From Blautia schinkii DSM 10518 (GTDB lineage: Bacteria; Bacillota; Clostridia; Lachnospirales; Lachnospiraceae), in contig JNKJ01000034.1 in NCBI GenBank assembly GCA_000702025.1, positions 1 through 64,000 of the forward strand: a stretch of 64,000 nucleotides of DNA. The letters are read 5' to 3'. Positions 1 through 7,612 of the stretch are shown here, one piece after another. The notes under the pieces were generated by a model. It saw only the letters and a list, made by a program, of their open reading frames with translations. It was not told where the DNA came from and ran no database searches. Position 1 is the stretch's first letter. Each line of letters opens with the position of its first letter. The translations under genes and the position numbers were made by a program.

Positions 1-222
1 GAATTCAGCGAAGTAAAGTCTGTCATAGACAGCTACATGGATTACTATAATAATGAGCGTTACCAGTGGGATCTTGCAAAGCTTTCCCCAAACGAGTTTT
101 ATGAATTTTTCACCACCGGGGAATATCCGCTGGATATCCCTGGCAGGCCGGCCTGCCCGGTGATCGCCAAAAAACCGGAGGAATTAGGCGCCGGGGTGCT
201 TCAAGGCACAATAGCTACTTAA
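1..222 (+). CDS. IS3-family transposase (OrfB-type), C-terminal fragment
   Basis: The open frame enters from the window edge and encodes 73 residues. It includes the motif YMDYYNNERYQWDL followed by LSPNEFYEF, which is typical of the last part of the rve/DDE integrase domain of IS3-family OrfB proteins (the N-x-x-R-Y-Q segment after the catalytic Glu). The catalytic Asp residues would lie upstream of the window. The tail beyond the conserved part is proline- and alanine-rich. Family assignment rests on this short segment only. Confidence 0.75.
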   Translation, partial: EFSEVKSVIDSYMDYYNNERYQWDLAKLSPNEFYEFFTTGEYPLDIPGRPACPVIAKKPEELGAGVLQGTIAT

Positions 223-340
223 AACATCATAGAATACCATGATAATAGAAAACAGGACATCTGGGCACAGGATACAGGCACCAAAGAGGTGGCAAAACTA
301 AATCGCCCCACTTTCAAAAATGTCCTTGACAAGGGGTACA
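1..340 (+). mobile_element. Right end of an IS3-family insertion sequence
   Basis: The window opens inside a transposase reading frame and runs to a likely terminal inverted repeat ending near position 340 (TGTCCTTGAC AAGGGGTACA, 321-340). The rest of the element, including its left end, lies outside the window, so target-site duplication cannot be checked. A separate palindromic element starts only six bases further on. Confidence 0.7.
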
Positions 341-345
341 GTTCA

Positions 346-534
346 GAAGTTGGAGGCCAGGGCAGGTATTGTCCGTGACGGGCCGATTTTGCGGAAGCGC
401 GCCTGAAAATCCAGCGCCTACGGAGACTTAGCTGCGAACGCTCTTCGTGAGCTGCTTAGTCGCAGTTGGCGATTAGTTGAAGGGAAGCGAGCATCGGCCC
501 GTCACGGACAATACCTGCCCTGGCCTCCAACTTC
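346..534. repeat. 189-bp palindromic element with 41-bp perfect arms
   Basis: Positions 346-386 and 494-534 are exact reverse complements over 41 bp. They are separated by a 107-base centre that holds a second imperfect hairpin (around 420-465, arms related to GACTTAGCTGC and GAGCTGCTTAGTC). It sits directly after the IS end and encodes no credible protein. It could be a miniature inverted-repeat element or a structured non-coding repeat. The perfect arms imply a recent origin or gene conversion. Confidence 0.8.
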
Positions 535-667
535 CTCCGCCTCGCCGTTCAACAACCTTCCAGGGGCCCCTTCCGACACATAAAAAACGCCGCAAGCCAG
601 GTCAATCCCCCCGCTCATCCCGGGTAAAGATACAACCTGCATCCTGCAGCGTTAATTTTATTTCACT

Positions 668-1180
668 TTATGCTGTCTGTAACTTCTGAACGTGCGCTGT
701 TATATACGACTCCATCTTATTCTTCGGTATCCCTAAAAGCTTAGACAATTCAGAATAAAGATTCTCTTCTGCCAGCTTAAGATATCTCTCATCTGTAGCA
801 GTAACCTTCTTCCCGTTAGATACCCGCGTAGTCTTACGCTGATAGATAGTCTTAATGATACGGACCAGGTCACGGCAGTCACAACTCTTAATGCATTGCT
901 TGTATTTTTCTTCCCGGAGTTTGTCATCTGGAGTATCAATGGCCTCAATCTCCGGAATAATATCTAATAAATCTTCCGCCTCCTGCTTGGACAGGATTCT
1001 GCGGATGACAAGTCTGGTATTGTCCACTGGTGTGAAAATCTTACCATCAGTTTCGCCATCAGGCCTTAATACATAGTAAAGACGGTCTTTAGAAATTCCA
1101 TCCATGTCCATGGTCGTCACATCCAATACCTGACAGATCCCGGTGTGTCCATATACGATATAATCTCCTTTTTTAAACAT
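668..1180 (-). CDS. CarD-family transcriptional regulator
   Basis: This 170-residue protein starts with the MFKKGDYIVYGHTGICQV segment characteristic of the CarD/TRCF RNA-polymerase-interacting domain (about residues 1-65: a Tudor-like beta-barrel with a KGD-x-x-VY-x-x-x-G signature). A helical C-terminal part (about 66-170) follows, as in CarD/CdnL proteins that bind the RNAP beta subunit and upstream promoter DNA. A GGAAG ribosome binding site lies just upstream. It is a single gene with no obvious partner. CarD-type proteins usually tune transcription initiation globally. The family call is firm; the regulon is unknown. Confidence 0.88.
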   Translation of the reverse strand: MFKKGDYIVYGHTGICQVLDVTTMDMDGISKDRLYYVLRPDGETDGKIFTPVDNTRLVIRRILSKQEAEDLLDIIPEIEAIDTPDDKLREEKYKQCIKSCDCRDLVRIIKTIYQRKTTRVSNGKKVTATDERYLKLAEENLYSELSKLLGIPKNKMESYITAHVQKLQTA

Positions 1181-1261
1181 TCAGTTTCCACTTCCTTTCT
1201 AAACGAACATGTCTGCTCGCGCAGGCATCTCAATCTACGAGTGTCTGTCACCCCTCCGAGA

Positions 1262-1301
1262 TGAGATAAAAACTCCTTGCCAGTTATCTGGTGCAAGGAG
1301 T
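1262..1301 (-). terminator. Intrinsic terminator after the Arc-type gene
   Basis: Arms ACTCCTTGC (1272-1280) and GCAAGGAGT (1293-1301) form a hairpin. On the minus strand it is followed by a T-rich run (TTTTTATC). A second GC-rich hairpin without a T tract (1320-1360) lies just upstream. Together they separate the Arc/SPFH transcription unit from the CarD gene. Confidence 0.7.
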
Positions 1302-1495
1302 CTAAGGTTTCCTATTTCCAGGCGAAAGCACCCGGCCTGAAACCGGGTGCCACTTCGCCTGATGTTATTGTAACACGTTTCGTCTGGAAACGCAATGTAC
1401 TTTTTTGTATTTTCAAAATATTTGTGAAATTCGCGCATGTATAATACCTATATACATTGTGCAAATCGCGCATAGGAAACCCAAAATGAGCATAT

Positions 1496-1681
1496 CTAAT
1501 CCTCCTGGTTCGTAAAGGATTTCTTTCTCTGCTTCACACATTCCGTAAGGAGATATTCTATCTGGCCGTTGATGGAGCGGAATTCGTCCTCTGCCCAGCG
1601 CGCAAGTTCGTCGTACAGGGTGGCGGAAACCCTCAATGGTATCTGCTTCTTTACTTTATCCCTTGGTTTCGCATCGGCCAT
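1496..1681 (-). CDS. Arc-type ribbon-helix-helix DNA-binding protein
   Basis: This 61-residue basic protein has a beta strand ([18 protein letters not shown]) and two helices that match the Arc/MetJ ribbon-helix-helix fold, with the conserved 'S-x-N-x-x-I-x-x-L' second helix ([10 protein letters not shown]). A strong AGGAGGG ribosome binding site precedes the ATG. It lies 54 bp downstream of the SPFH gene on the same strand, so the two are probably co-transcribed, and small Arc-like proteins are often found beside SPFH genes. It is a plausible ligand for the 19-bp palindrome at the operon promoter (inference). It ends in TAG. Confidence 0.8.
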   Translation of the reverse strand: MADAKPRDKVKKQIPLRVSATLYDELARWAEDEFRSINGQIEYLLTECVKQRKKSFTNQED

Positions 1682-1735
1682 CTGCCACCCTCCTTTCTCA
1701 TATATCTACCGGTTCGTGTCTGGCTGGTATCCGTT

Positions 1736-2743
1736 TTAGTAAATGGAACCGCTGTTGACAATTGGCTGTGCATCCTTGTTTCCACAGAGCACTACCAGAA
1801 GATTGCTGACCATAGCGGCCTTGCGCTCCTCGTCAAGCTCTACGATCTGATTCTCGCTGAGCTGCTGGAGAGCCATCTCTACCATGCTCACTGCGCCCTC
1901 CACGATCTTTTGTCTTGCATCGATGATCGCGGTGGCCTGCTGTCGCTGAAGCATTGCGGAGGCAATCTCCGGTGCGTAAGCCAGGTGGGTGATGCGCACA
2001 TCTATAATCTCGATTCCTGCTTCCAGAACTTTTTTCTGAAGCTCTTCCTGCATGATATCGGCTATTTCCTGGCTGCTGCCCCGTAATGTCTTCTCGTCGC
2101 TGCCATCATTGGCATCATAGGGATAATTGCGGGCTGCATTTCTGGTAATTGCATCACACTGAATGGACAGGAATTCTTTAAAATTTTCTACATTGAGCAC
2201 TGCCTTGGTAGCATTGCGTACCTTCCAGATGACAATAGTACCAATCTCAATAGGATTACCAAGTTCATCGTTGACTTTCTGTTTTTTGTTATCCAGAGTC
2301 ATGGTTTTCAGAGAAACTTTTTTGGAAGCTGACGAACCGTTTACATTGACATTGATGGACAGTTCCTTGCCGGAGCCCTCTTCTTTCGCTTCCTTAATGC
2401 CAGCCGTCGGGTTAATGGCTGTGCAGAAAGGATTTACCCAGTAAAAACCTGCTTGATATAAGGTTCCATAGTAATTACCGAATAATGTGAGCACCAATGC
2501 TTCGTTTGGGTGAATGATACGTAGACCGCACATCACAAGTACTCCTGCCAGGATAAGCAAAACGCCTAAAATAATTGATATTGCCAGTAGTAAACCGCCT
2601 CTTCCTGTGGCCTCATCAAAACCGATAGCACCGATAACAATAATGGGCACGCTTAACAGACACATAAGAATCCCCAGAAAGAGCATTGCCATGCCCGGTT
2701 TTGCGTGTAAAATCTTTTCCTCTGTAAATTTTTCTTTTTCCAT
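1736..2743 (-). CDS. SPFH-domain (stomatin/prohibitin-like) membrane protein
   Basis: The protein has 335 residues: two N-terminal hydrophobic segments (about 17-43 and 49-73), then an SPFH/band-7 domain (about 75-270) beginning GLRIIHPNEALVLTLFGNYYGTL. It contains the 'EFLSIQCDAITRNAARNYPYD' type segment and the I-x-V-x-x-A-x-R-I-T-H-L-like motif (IEIIDVRITHLAYA). A helical region rich in Q, A and R (ASAMLQRQQA) completes the fold. SPFH proteins build membrane scaffolds or cages. It is likely co-transcribed with the Arc-type gene from a promoter at 2797-2825. The family is clear; the role in this organism is not known. Confidence 0.9.
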   Translation of the reverse strand: MEKEKFTEEKILHAKPGMAMLFLGILMCLLSVPIIVIGAIGFDEATGRGGLLLAISIILGVLLILAGVLVMCGLRIIHPNEALVLTLFGNYYGTLYQAGFYWVNPFCTAINPTAGIKEAKEEGSGKELSINVNVNGSSASKKVSLKTMTLDNKKQKVNDELGNPIEIGTIVIWKVRNATKAVLNVENFKEFLSIQCDAITRNAARNYPYDANDGSDEKTLRGSSQEIADIMQEELQKKVLEAGIEIIDVRITHLAYAPEIASAMLQRQQATAIIDARQKIVEGAVSMVEMALQQLSENQIVELDEERKAAMVSNLLVVLCGNKDAQPIVNSGSIY

Positions 2744-2775
2744 CCTTGTATCCCCCTTCTTAAGAGATTCTATTT

Positions 2776-2825
2776 TGATATCAATTTGATATCATCATAA
2801 TATATCTTTATCATCGGGTTGTCAA
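2776..2825 (-). promoter_or_regulatory. SPFH operon promoter with overlapping 19-bp palindrome
   Basis: On the minus strand there is a near-consensus sigma-A promoter: TTGACA (2820-2825), a 17-bp spacer, and TATTAT (2797-2802). Just downstream of the -10, where transcription would start, lies TGATATCAAATTGATATCA (2776-2794), a palindrome with 9-bp arms around one central base. Position and symmetry fit an operator, possibly for the operon's own Arc-type protein (inference). Confidence 0.75.
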
Positions 2826-2859
2826 TACTTTTCAAAAGAAATTTCGGCATTTTCCACCG

Positions 2860-2891
2860 AAAAAAATGCCGGCATCTCACTTGCCGGCATT
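2860..2891 (-). terminator. Intrinsic terminator after the GTPase-NYN gene
   Basis: Arms AATGCCGGCA (2865-2874) and TGCCGGCATT (2882-2891) form a perfect 10-bp stem. On the minus strand it is followed by seven or more T residues. It lies about 60 bp after the stop of the fusion gene. Confidence 0.9.
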
Positions 2892-2949
2892 CATCAGTAT
2901 CTAAATGTATTTATTAGTCTGTATAGCAGATTCAAAACGCTGAATTCTA

Positions 2950-5709
2950 TTACTCCTCTGTCTCTATCTTTTTCTTTCCAAGGCGTACTTCTTCCATATA
3001 ATCTGCCATCTCCTCCGGCATATGGTCAAAAAGATAGTTGCGGCTGCTCTGCCTTTTCTCATGCCATTCCTGTCGGAGCTGCCTGGCCGCCTCTTCAATC
3101 TCCTCCTTAAGCCCCAGCGCGGAAATCCGCGTGGCTCCCTGCCCAAGAATGATCACCTGCTCCAATCGATCCGAGGTGGCAACCGTCACCTGGTACTCAC
3201 GGCCGATGCGGTGTACGGTTTTCTCAATATATTGGTCTGCCGTCTCCGCCTCCTTGGTATAGACAACGTGGATGTTGTGGTAGGGGAAAACCTCCTCAGC
3301 ATGGCCCTCAAGCTTATAAGCATCAAATACAAGTATGAGGGTGCATTTTTTATACCCCTGGTAATTGCTGAGTATGTCCATGAGCTTATCACACGCAGCA
3401 TGGATGTCCGCCTCGGCCAGTTCCCGAAGCTCCTGCCACGCAAAAATGATGTTATAACCGTCAACCAGCAGATATTCCTCCTGGCCTTTTTTCTTTGTTT
3501 GGTACCTGGGTGCGGACGGAGCAGAATGTACTACACGTTTATGTACGATAGCTTTATCATGCTTTACCGGACCAAACGTACGCTCGAAAATCGCCTGCAG
3601 TTCTTTGTCATCTTCATAGCTTCCCGCATAAGCAGAAGCCGGGGGATGATACGCAGCCGCTTCTTCCTCTTTTTCTGCGTTCTCTGTATCTTCCTCTGCG
3701 AAATCAACGCCGCTGTCCAGATGCATGTATTCCTCCACCTCATACCAGGGCACGACGAAGCCGGCTCCATGAGCGCAGAACACCGAGCCGGTAGGATTAT
3801 CTAAATCTCGTTCCGAATCATAGCCTGCCGCCTCCACAATCTCCTCCTGATTCTGACATGGCGCATATCCTTTCAGGGAGCAGAACAGCCGCCCGCGGCC
3901 TTTTGTATAGGAAATCACCTGGCTCTGGTAATCACGCATGGCCGCCACAGGGGCACTGCCTTTCAGTACCGTCATCTCTCCCTCTGTCTCCGGAGGAAGA
4001 AAAGTCCCCTGCATTTTCTGGATATCAGCCATTGCCCGCCCCACCATCTCTGCGGGCACCTCAAGGCGGAACTCATAGTATGGCTCAAGCAAAACACTTT
4101 TCGCCTTTTTGAGGCCCTGGCGTACAGCCCGGTAGGTGGCCTGCCGGAAATCGCCGCCCTCTGTGTGCTTGATGTGTGACCTGCCCGTAAGCAGCGTAAT
4201 CTGCATATCTGTAATCGCAGAGCCCGTAAGCACGCCCCGGTGTTCTTTTTCCTCCAGATGGGTGAGAATGAGCCTCTGCCAGTTTCGGTCCAGCACATCC
4301 TCGCTGCAGGCCGTAAAAAACTGAAGTCCGCTTCCCCGCTCTCCGGGCTCAAGCAGGAGATGTACCTCCGCATAGTGCCGCAGCGGTTCGAAATGTCCCA
4401 CGCCCTCTACCGGCTCAAGTATGGTTTCTTTATATACAATATTTCCAGTGCCAAATTCCACTGCCACATGAAAGCGTTCCCAGATCAGGCGTTTGAGGAT
4501 TTCTATCTGAACCTCGCCCATGAGCATGGCGTGGATCTCACTTAATTGCTCGTCCCATACAATATGCAGCTGGGGTTCCTCTTCCTCGAGCTGGCGAAGC
4601 TTCAGAAGCATCTGATGTACGTCACAATCCGGCGGAAGCTGTATTTGGTAATTGAGCACGGGTTCCAGAACAGGCAGCTCTGATTCCGGTTCTATTCCCA
4701 GGCCCTGTCCCGGATAGGTACGCGTAAGCCCGGTGACTGCACATATTGTGCCGGCCGGTGCTTCTTTTACCATTTCAAATTTTGCGCCGGAATAAATACG
4801 AATCTGATCCGCCTTTTCCTCCCAGATTTCCACTCGTGAATCCCTGCGGTTTGTGAGCTGTGATTTGACTTTCAGCACACCGCCGGTGATTTTCATGTAA
4901 GTCAAACGGCTGCCCTGATCGTCGCGCGCGATTTTATATATCTTTGCTCCAAACTGCGAAGGATAGGAGGGCGGCTTTGCATAAGCTTCGATACCGTTTA
5001 TCAGTTCTTCCACTCCTGTCATTTTAAGGGCAGAACCGAAATAACAGGGGAAAACCTTACGCGCGGTAATGAGCTGCGTAATTTCGCTCTTCGAGACCTG
5101 GCCGCTCTCCAGATACCGTTCCAGCAAAGTCTCTTCACACATTGCCAGATTTTCCATAAATTCATCCTGGTCCTGATCAGGAGCGAAATCCATACAGTTT
5201 TCATCCAGGCGTTTTTTTAAGTCAGCAAGCAGAGCATCATGGTCTGTGCCCTCCTGGTCCATTTTATTCACGAATAAAAACACAGGAATCTGATACCGTT
5301 TCAGCAGCCGCCAAAGCGTCATGGTATGTCCCTGCACTCCGTCTGCACCGTTGATCACAAGAATGGCGTAATCCAACACCTGCAAAGTGCGCTCCATCTC
5401 TGCGGAAAAATCCACATGCCCCGGCGTGTCCAGAAGTGTAACCTCCAGATTTCCCATCGTAAGCTGGGCCTGTTTGGAAAAAATCGTAATCCCCCGCTCC
5501 CGCTCCAGCTCAAAGTTGTCTAAATAGGCATCCCCATGGTCCACTCTGCCTAATTTTCTGATTTTTCCGCATAGGTATAAAAGACTCTCCGAGAGAGTGG
5601 TCTTCCCGGCGTCTACGTGGGCCAAGATGCCAATGCAGAGGTGCTTCGACGGTTTTTCAACCAAATTTTTGTTCATAAATGTATCCGTACTTTTAGACGT
5701 ATCTCCCAT
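2950..5709 (-). CDS. TetM-like ribosomal-protection GTPase fused to a Rae1/YacP NYN nuclease domain
   Basis: The protein has 919 residues. The N-terminal part is an EF-G/TetM-type translation GTPase with G1 AHVDAGKT (30-37), G2 RGITI (72-76), G3 DTPGH (94-98) and G4 NKMD (148-151), followed by the usual EF-G-like domains to about residue 660. After an acidic linker (about 665-700), residues 744 to about 885 form an NYN/PIN domain like YacP (Rae1), the ribosome-associated A-site mRNA endonuclease: LLVDGYNII, VFDAYK, TADQYIE and VATSD place the acidic residues. The ATG at 5709 is chosen because AGAAAGGG lies seven bases upstream; an in-frame ATG at 5751 would add 14 residues. Annotators often label such proteins 'tetracycline resistance', but that function cannot be assumed here. 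Confidence 0.9.
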   Translation of the reverse strand: MGDTSKSTDTFMNKNLVEKPSKHLCIGILAHVDAGKTTLSESLLYLCGKIRKLGRVDHGDAYLDNFELERERGITIFSKQAQLTMGNLEVTLLDTPGHVDFSAEMERTLQVLDYAILVINGADGVQGHTMTLWRLLKRYQIPVFLFVNKMDQEGTDHDALLADLKKRLDENCMDFAPDQDQDEFMENLAMCEETLLERYLESGQVSKSEITQLITARKVFPCYFGSALKMTGVEELINGIEAYAKPPSYPSQFGAKIYKIARDDQGSRLTYMKITGGVLKVKSQLTNRRDSRVEIWEEKADQIRIYSGAKFEMVKEAPAGTICAVTGLTRTYPGQGLGIEPESELPVLEPVLNYQIQLPPDCDVHQMLLKLRQLEEEEPQLHIVWDEQLSEIHAMLMGEVQIEILKRLIWERFHVAVEFGTGNIVYKETILEPVEGVGHFEPLRHYAEVHLLLEPGERGSGLQFFTACSEDVLDRNWQRLILTHLEEKEHRGVLTGSAITDMQITLLTGRSHIKHTEGGDFRQATYRAVRQGLKKAKSVLLEPYYEFRLEVPAEMVGRAMADIQKMQGTFLPPETEGEMTVLKGSAPVAAMRDYQSQVISYTKGRGRLFCSLKGYAPCQNQEEIVEAAGYDSERDLDNPTGSVFCAHGAGFVVPWYEVEEYMHLDSGVDFAEEDTENAEKEEEAAAYHPPASAYAGSYEDDKELQAIFERTFGPVKHDKAIVHKRVVHSAPSAPRYQTKKKGQEEYLLVDGYNIIFAWQELRELAEADIHAACDKLMDILSNYQGYKKCTLILVFDAYKLEGHAEEVFPYHNIHVVYTKEAETADQYIEKTVHRIGREYQVTVATSDRLEQVIILGQGATRISALGLKEEIEEAARQLRQEWHEKRQSSRNYLFDHMPEEMADYMEEVRLGKKKIETEE

Positions 5710-5781
5710 CGAAATACCCTTTCTGTTTGTTAAATCACTGTAATATTGCAAAACATATGCCTTCGTGTATTCTAAACTGCG

Positions 5782-6249
5782 CTATGTATGCTTCAAATGC
5801 AATCTGCATACACATGTACTGTTATCACCATGATCATCATCATACCAAAGCACATTAAAAACTCTTCCCGTCATGTATCCATATAGTCTGTGATTACCAG
5901 TCACTCTTAATGATATCAACGACTCTGCTTCTATATATTTCGAGGCCAATCTATCTCTCGCATCTTTATTCAGCTCAGACAAATCCAACGAATGATTCTG
6001 ATTTTTATCACGAACTAATATTTCACTCCAAGTTTGAGTTTCTAATGCCTTTAATCTTGGAAATACCTCTTTCCAAAACAAGTTTCCAATATGGTCCTGT
6101 GAAAATGCCCACATCTCCTGATCCGAGTTCGCAAACGTCTATGCTGGATTTTCCGAATAATATCGCTCAGGATTTCCACCCTGAGCGATACGCTTTCCAT
6201 TAGGAATTTCTTTTTGTCTTACTTCTTTTTTTCGCTTACAGTCCGCCAT
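5782..6249 (-). pseudogene. Panacea-associated toxin-like gene interrupted by an in-frame TAG
   Basis: The frame starts at an ATG (6249) that overlaps the 3' end of the Panacea gene by 14 bp, and encodes about 155 residues including the block SLRVTGNHRLYGYMTG and the tail WYDDDHGDNSTC. This arrangement, a small basic protein immediately after a DUF4065 gene, is that of the toxin of Panacea toxin-antitoxin pairs. Codon 37 is TAG (6139-6141), in a context (PA-stop-TFANSD) where family members usually show Trp, so one base change from TGG would explain it. A 110-residue product could still start at an internal ATG (6114), where AGGAG touches the start codon. Activity is unknown. Confidence 0.7.
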
Positions 6250-6678
6250 AGTATAATGCCATACTTTCCTTTGAAATTACATTATTGCACCCTGCCCCAG
6301 ACGGAACTCCCTTCCTCGCTTGAACCCAAGGATCCTCCATATGTGTCAACTGGCTAAGCCACTGAGCGTTGTGGTTGCCATAGTGTTCTAGTACTCTATC
6401 AATGGTGTCTTTTTGATTTTCAGACAAGTCTTCTTCACCACCCGTTTCATCACTCGCACTTGCCGAGTACTTACCGAGTACTTACCTTGGGTTTTGAAAA
6501 ACAATTCAGAACATACCGGACCGTTAGTCCATGCCTGAAAGTCTTCATTAAATAAAGGAGAATCGTCCCAAACAAGAGACCATGCTTGAGAATAATAGCA
6601 CAACTTCTGGAGCTTCATGGTTGACATAGTTCCAGATTGTTCCAAAATATATTTTGCTGTATCAAAAACATTTGCCAT
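6236..6678 (-). pseudogene. Panacea-domain (DUF4065/SocA-like) antitoxin gene, frameshifted
   Basis: The start ATG at 6678 follows an AGGAGGG site. The first part (MANVFDTAKYILEQSG, then KLQKLCYYSQAWSLV) is the canonical Panacea domain start. The tail (QWLSQLTHMEDPWVQARKG) is its canonical end but sits in another frame. The break is an 11-bp tandem duplication: GGTAAGTACTC occurs twice on the minus strand (around 6464-6486). Removing one copy restores a continuous frame reading KTQGKYSASASDETGGEEDLSENQ. Panacea proteins act as antitoxins for diverse toxins, and the downstream toxin-like gene is also damaged. The pair is therefore probably inactive. Confidence 0.85.
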
Positions 6679-6831
6679 TTTCTTCACCCTCCTTCCTACT
6701 AGCTATAATATAACACTAATTAAGAATCTTGAACAGTAGACAAATTGTGAATTTCGTATGATGCTATCCGTGTAGTTTCTATTTTTCGTCATAGCCAATC
6801 CAATTTAGTTAAATTTATAAAAAAGACTAAC

Positions 6832-6860
6832 TTGTCAATTACCATCTTCAATGCTATCAT
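6832..6860 (+). promoter_or_regulatory. Promoter of the DUF6398 gene
   Basis: TTGTCA (6832-6837), a 17-bp spacer, and TATCAT (6855-6860) lie about 97 bp upstream of the plus-strand gene at 6957. The divergent Panacea gene starts at 6678, so this intergenic stretch serves both directions. Confidence 0.55.
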
Positions 6861-6956
6861 AATATAAAAAAACTGCCATCATTGCAAAATACCCAGCAAA
6901 CAACGGCAAAGTACCACTTCAAAATTTAAACCCAGTCAATACACCAGGAGGAAAAA

Positions 6957-7463
6957 ATGAAGATACCAAAAGAAATGCAGAGTACATATGATGTGATTTC
7001 AAAGCTTATCATTGATTACAGTACGGAATATCTCAGTAAGGAATATGAAGGTCTGTGCCTGCATGCATTAGAAAAACTATGCCGTAAACGCCCGTCACCG
7101 CTGAAAAGCGGCCGTAGTAATAGCTGGGCTGCCGGAATAGTCTATGCAATTGGGAGCAATAACTTTATTTTTGACAAAAGCCAGCCGATTCATATGACTG
7201 CAAAAGAACTAGCCGAACCATTCGGTGTTGCTGTATCAACAGCATCGTCTAAGGCGGCAGAGATTAAGAAGATGCTGAAAATAGATTATTTTCGTGCCGA
7301 ATGGTGTCTGCCTTCAGAAATTGACGACAACATCATGCTATGGATGGTATCCATAGACGGATTACCATTTGATGCCAGACAGCTGCCGGTAGAAATGCAA
7401 GAAATATGTTTTGAAAAAGGACTGATTCCATATGTTCCTGCATACAAGAATAAAAACATCTAA
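6957..7463 (+). CDS. DUF6398-domain protein
   Basis: The protein has 168 residues, with an ideal AGGAGG site seven bases before the ATG. It contains a cyclin/TFIIB-like helical core (YLCLHALEKLCRKRPSP-type segment, about 27-50) and a helix-turn-helix-looking stretch (TAKELAEPFGVAVSTASSKAAEIKKML, about 81-107). These match the DUF6398 family as I recall it. No signal peptide or membrane segment is visible. A nucleic-acid-binding role is plausible from the HTH-like part but unproven. It stands alone, convergent with the sialic acid operon. Confidence 0.75.
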   Translation: MKIPKEMQSTYDVISKLIIDYSTEYLSKEYEGLCLHALEKLCRKRPSPLKSGRSNSWAAGIVYAIGSNNFIFDKSQPIHMTAKELAEPFGVAVSTASSKAAEIKKMLKIDYFRAEWCLPSEIDDNIMLWMVSIDGLPFDARQLPVEMQEICFEKGLIPYVPAYKNKNI

Positions 7464-7502
7464 TATCGAACCGCTATAGCAGAAAACGATAACTCGCCAC
7501 AA

Positions 7503-7526
7503 AAGGGGCTGCAGCTGCAGCCCCTT
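7503..7526. terminator. Bidirectional hairpin between convergent genes
   Basis: A 24-bp perfect palindrome (AAGGGGCTGCAG and its complement) lies 40 bp after the DUF6398 stop and 87 bp beyond the NanK stop. On the plus strand it is followed by TTAATTT, a weak T tract. Confidence 0.6.
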
Positions 7527-7612
7527 AATTTATGACGTTAATTTCCAATCTTACTGTCAAAACTTATTTCGTTAAATCTGTTTACTTTTATTAATGATGC
7601 TTATATGAATGC

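Noticed and set aside
477..689. 70-codon plus-strand frame over the palindrome
   Set aside because: It lies mostly in the right arm of the inverted repeat and its flank, with low-quality composition. No coding evidence.
1235..1438. 67-codon minus-strand frame between the Arc and CarD genes
   Set aside because: It spans two hairpins, one of which is a clear terminator, has no RBS, and its product resembles nothing. Treated as non-coding.
2950..5709. Tetracycline resistance gene
   Set aside because: The GTPase half resembles TetM-type proteins, but the NYN fusion and lack of resistance-element context make that functional label unsafe.
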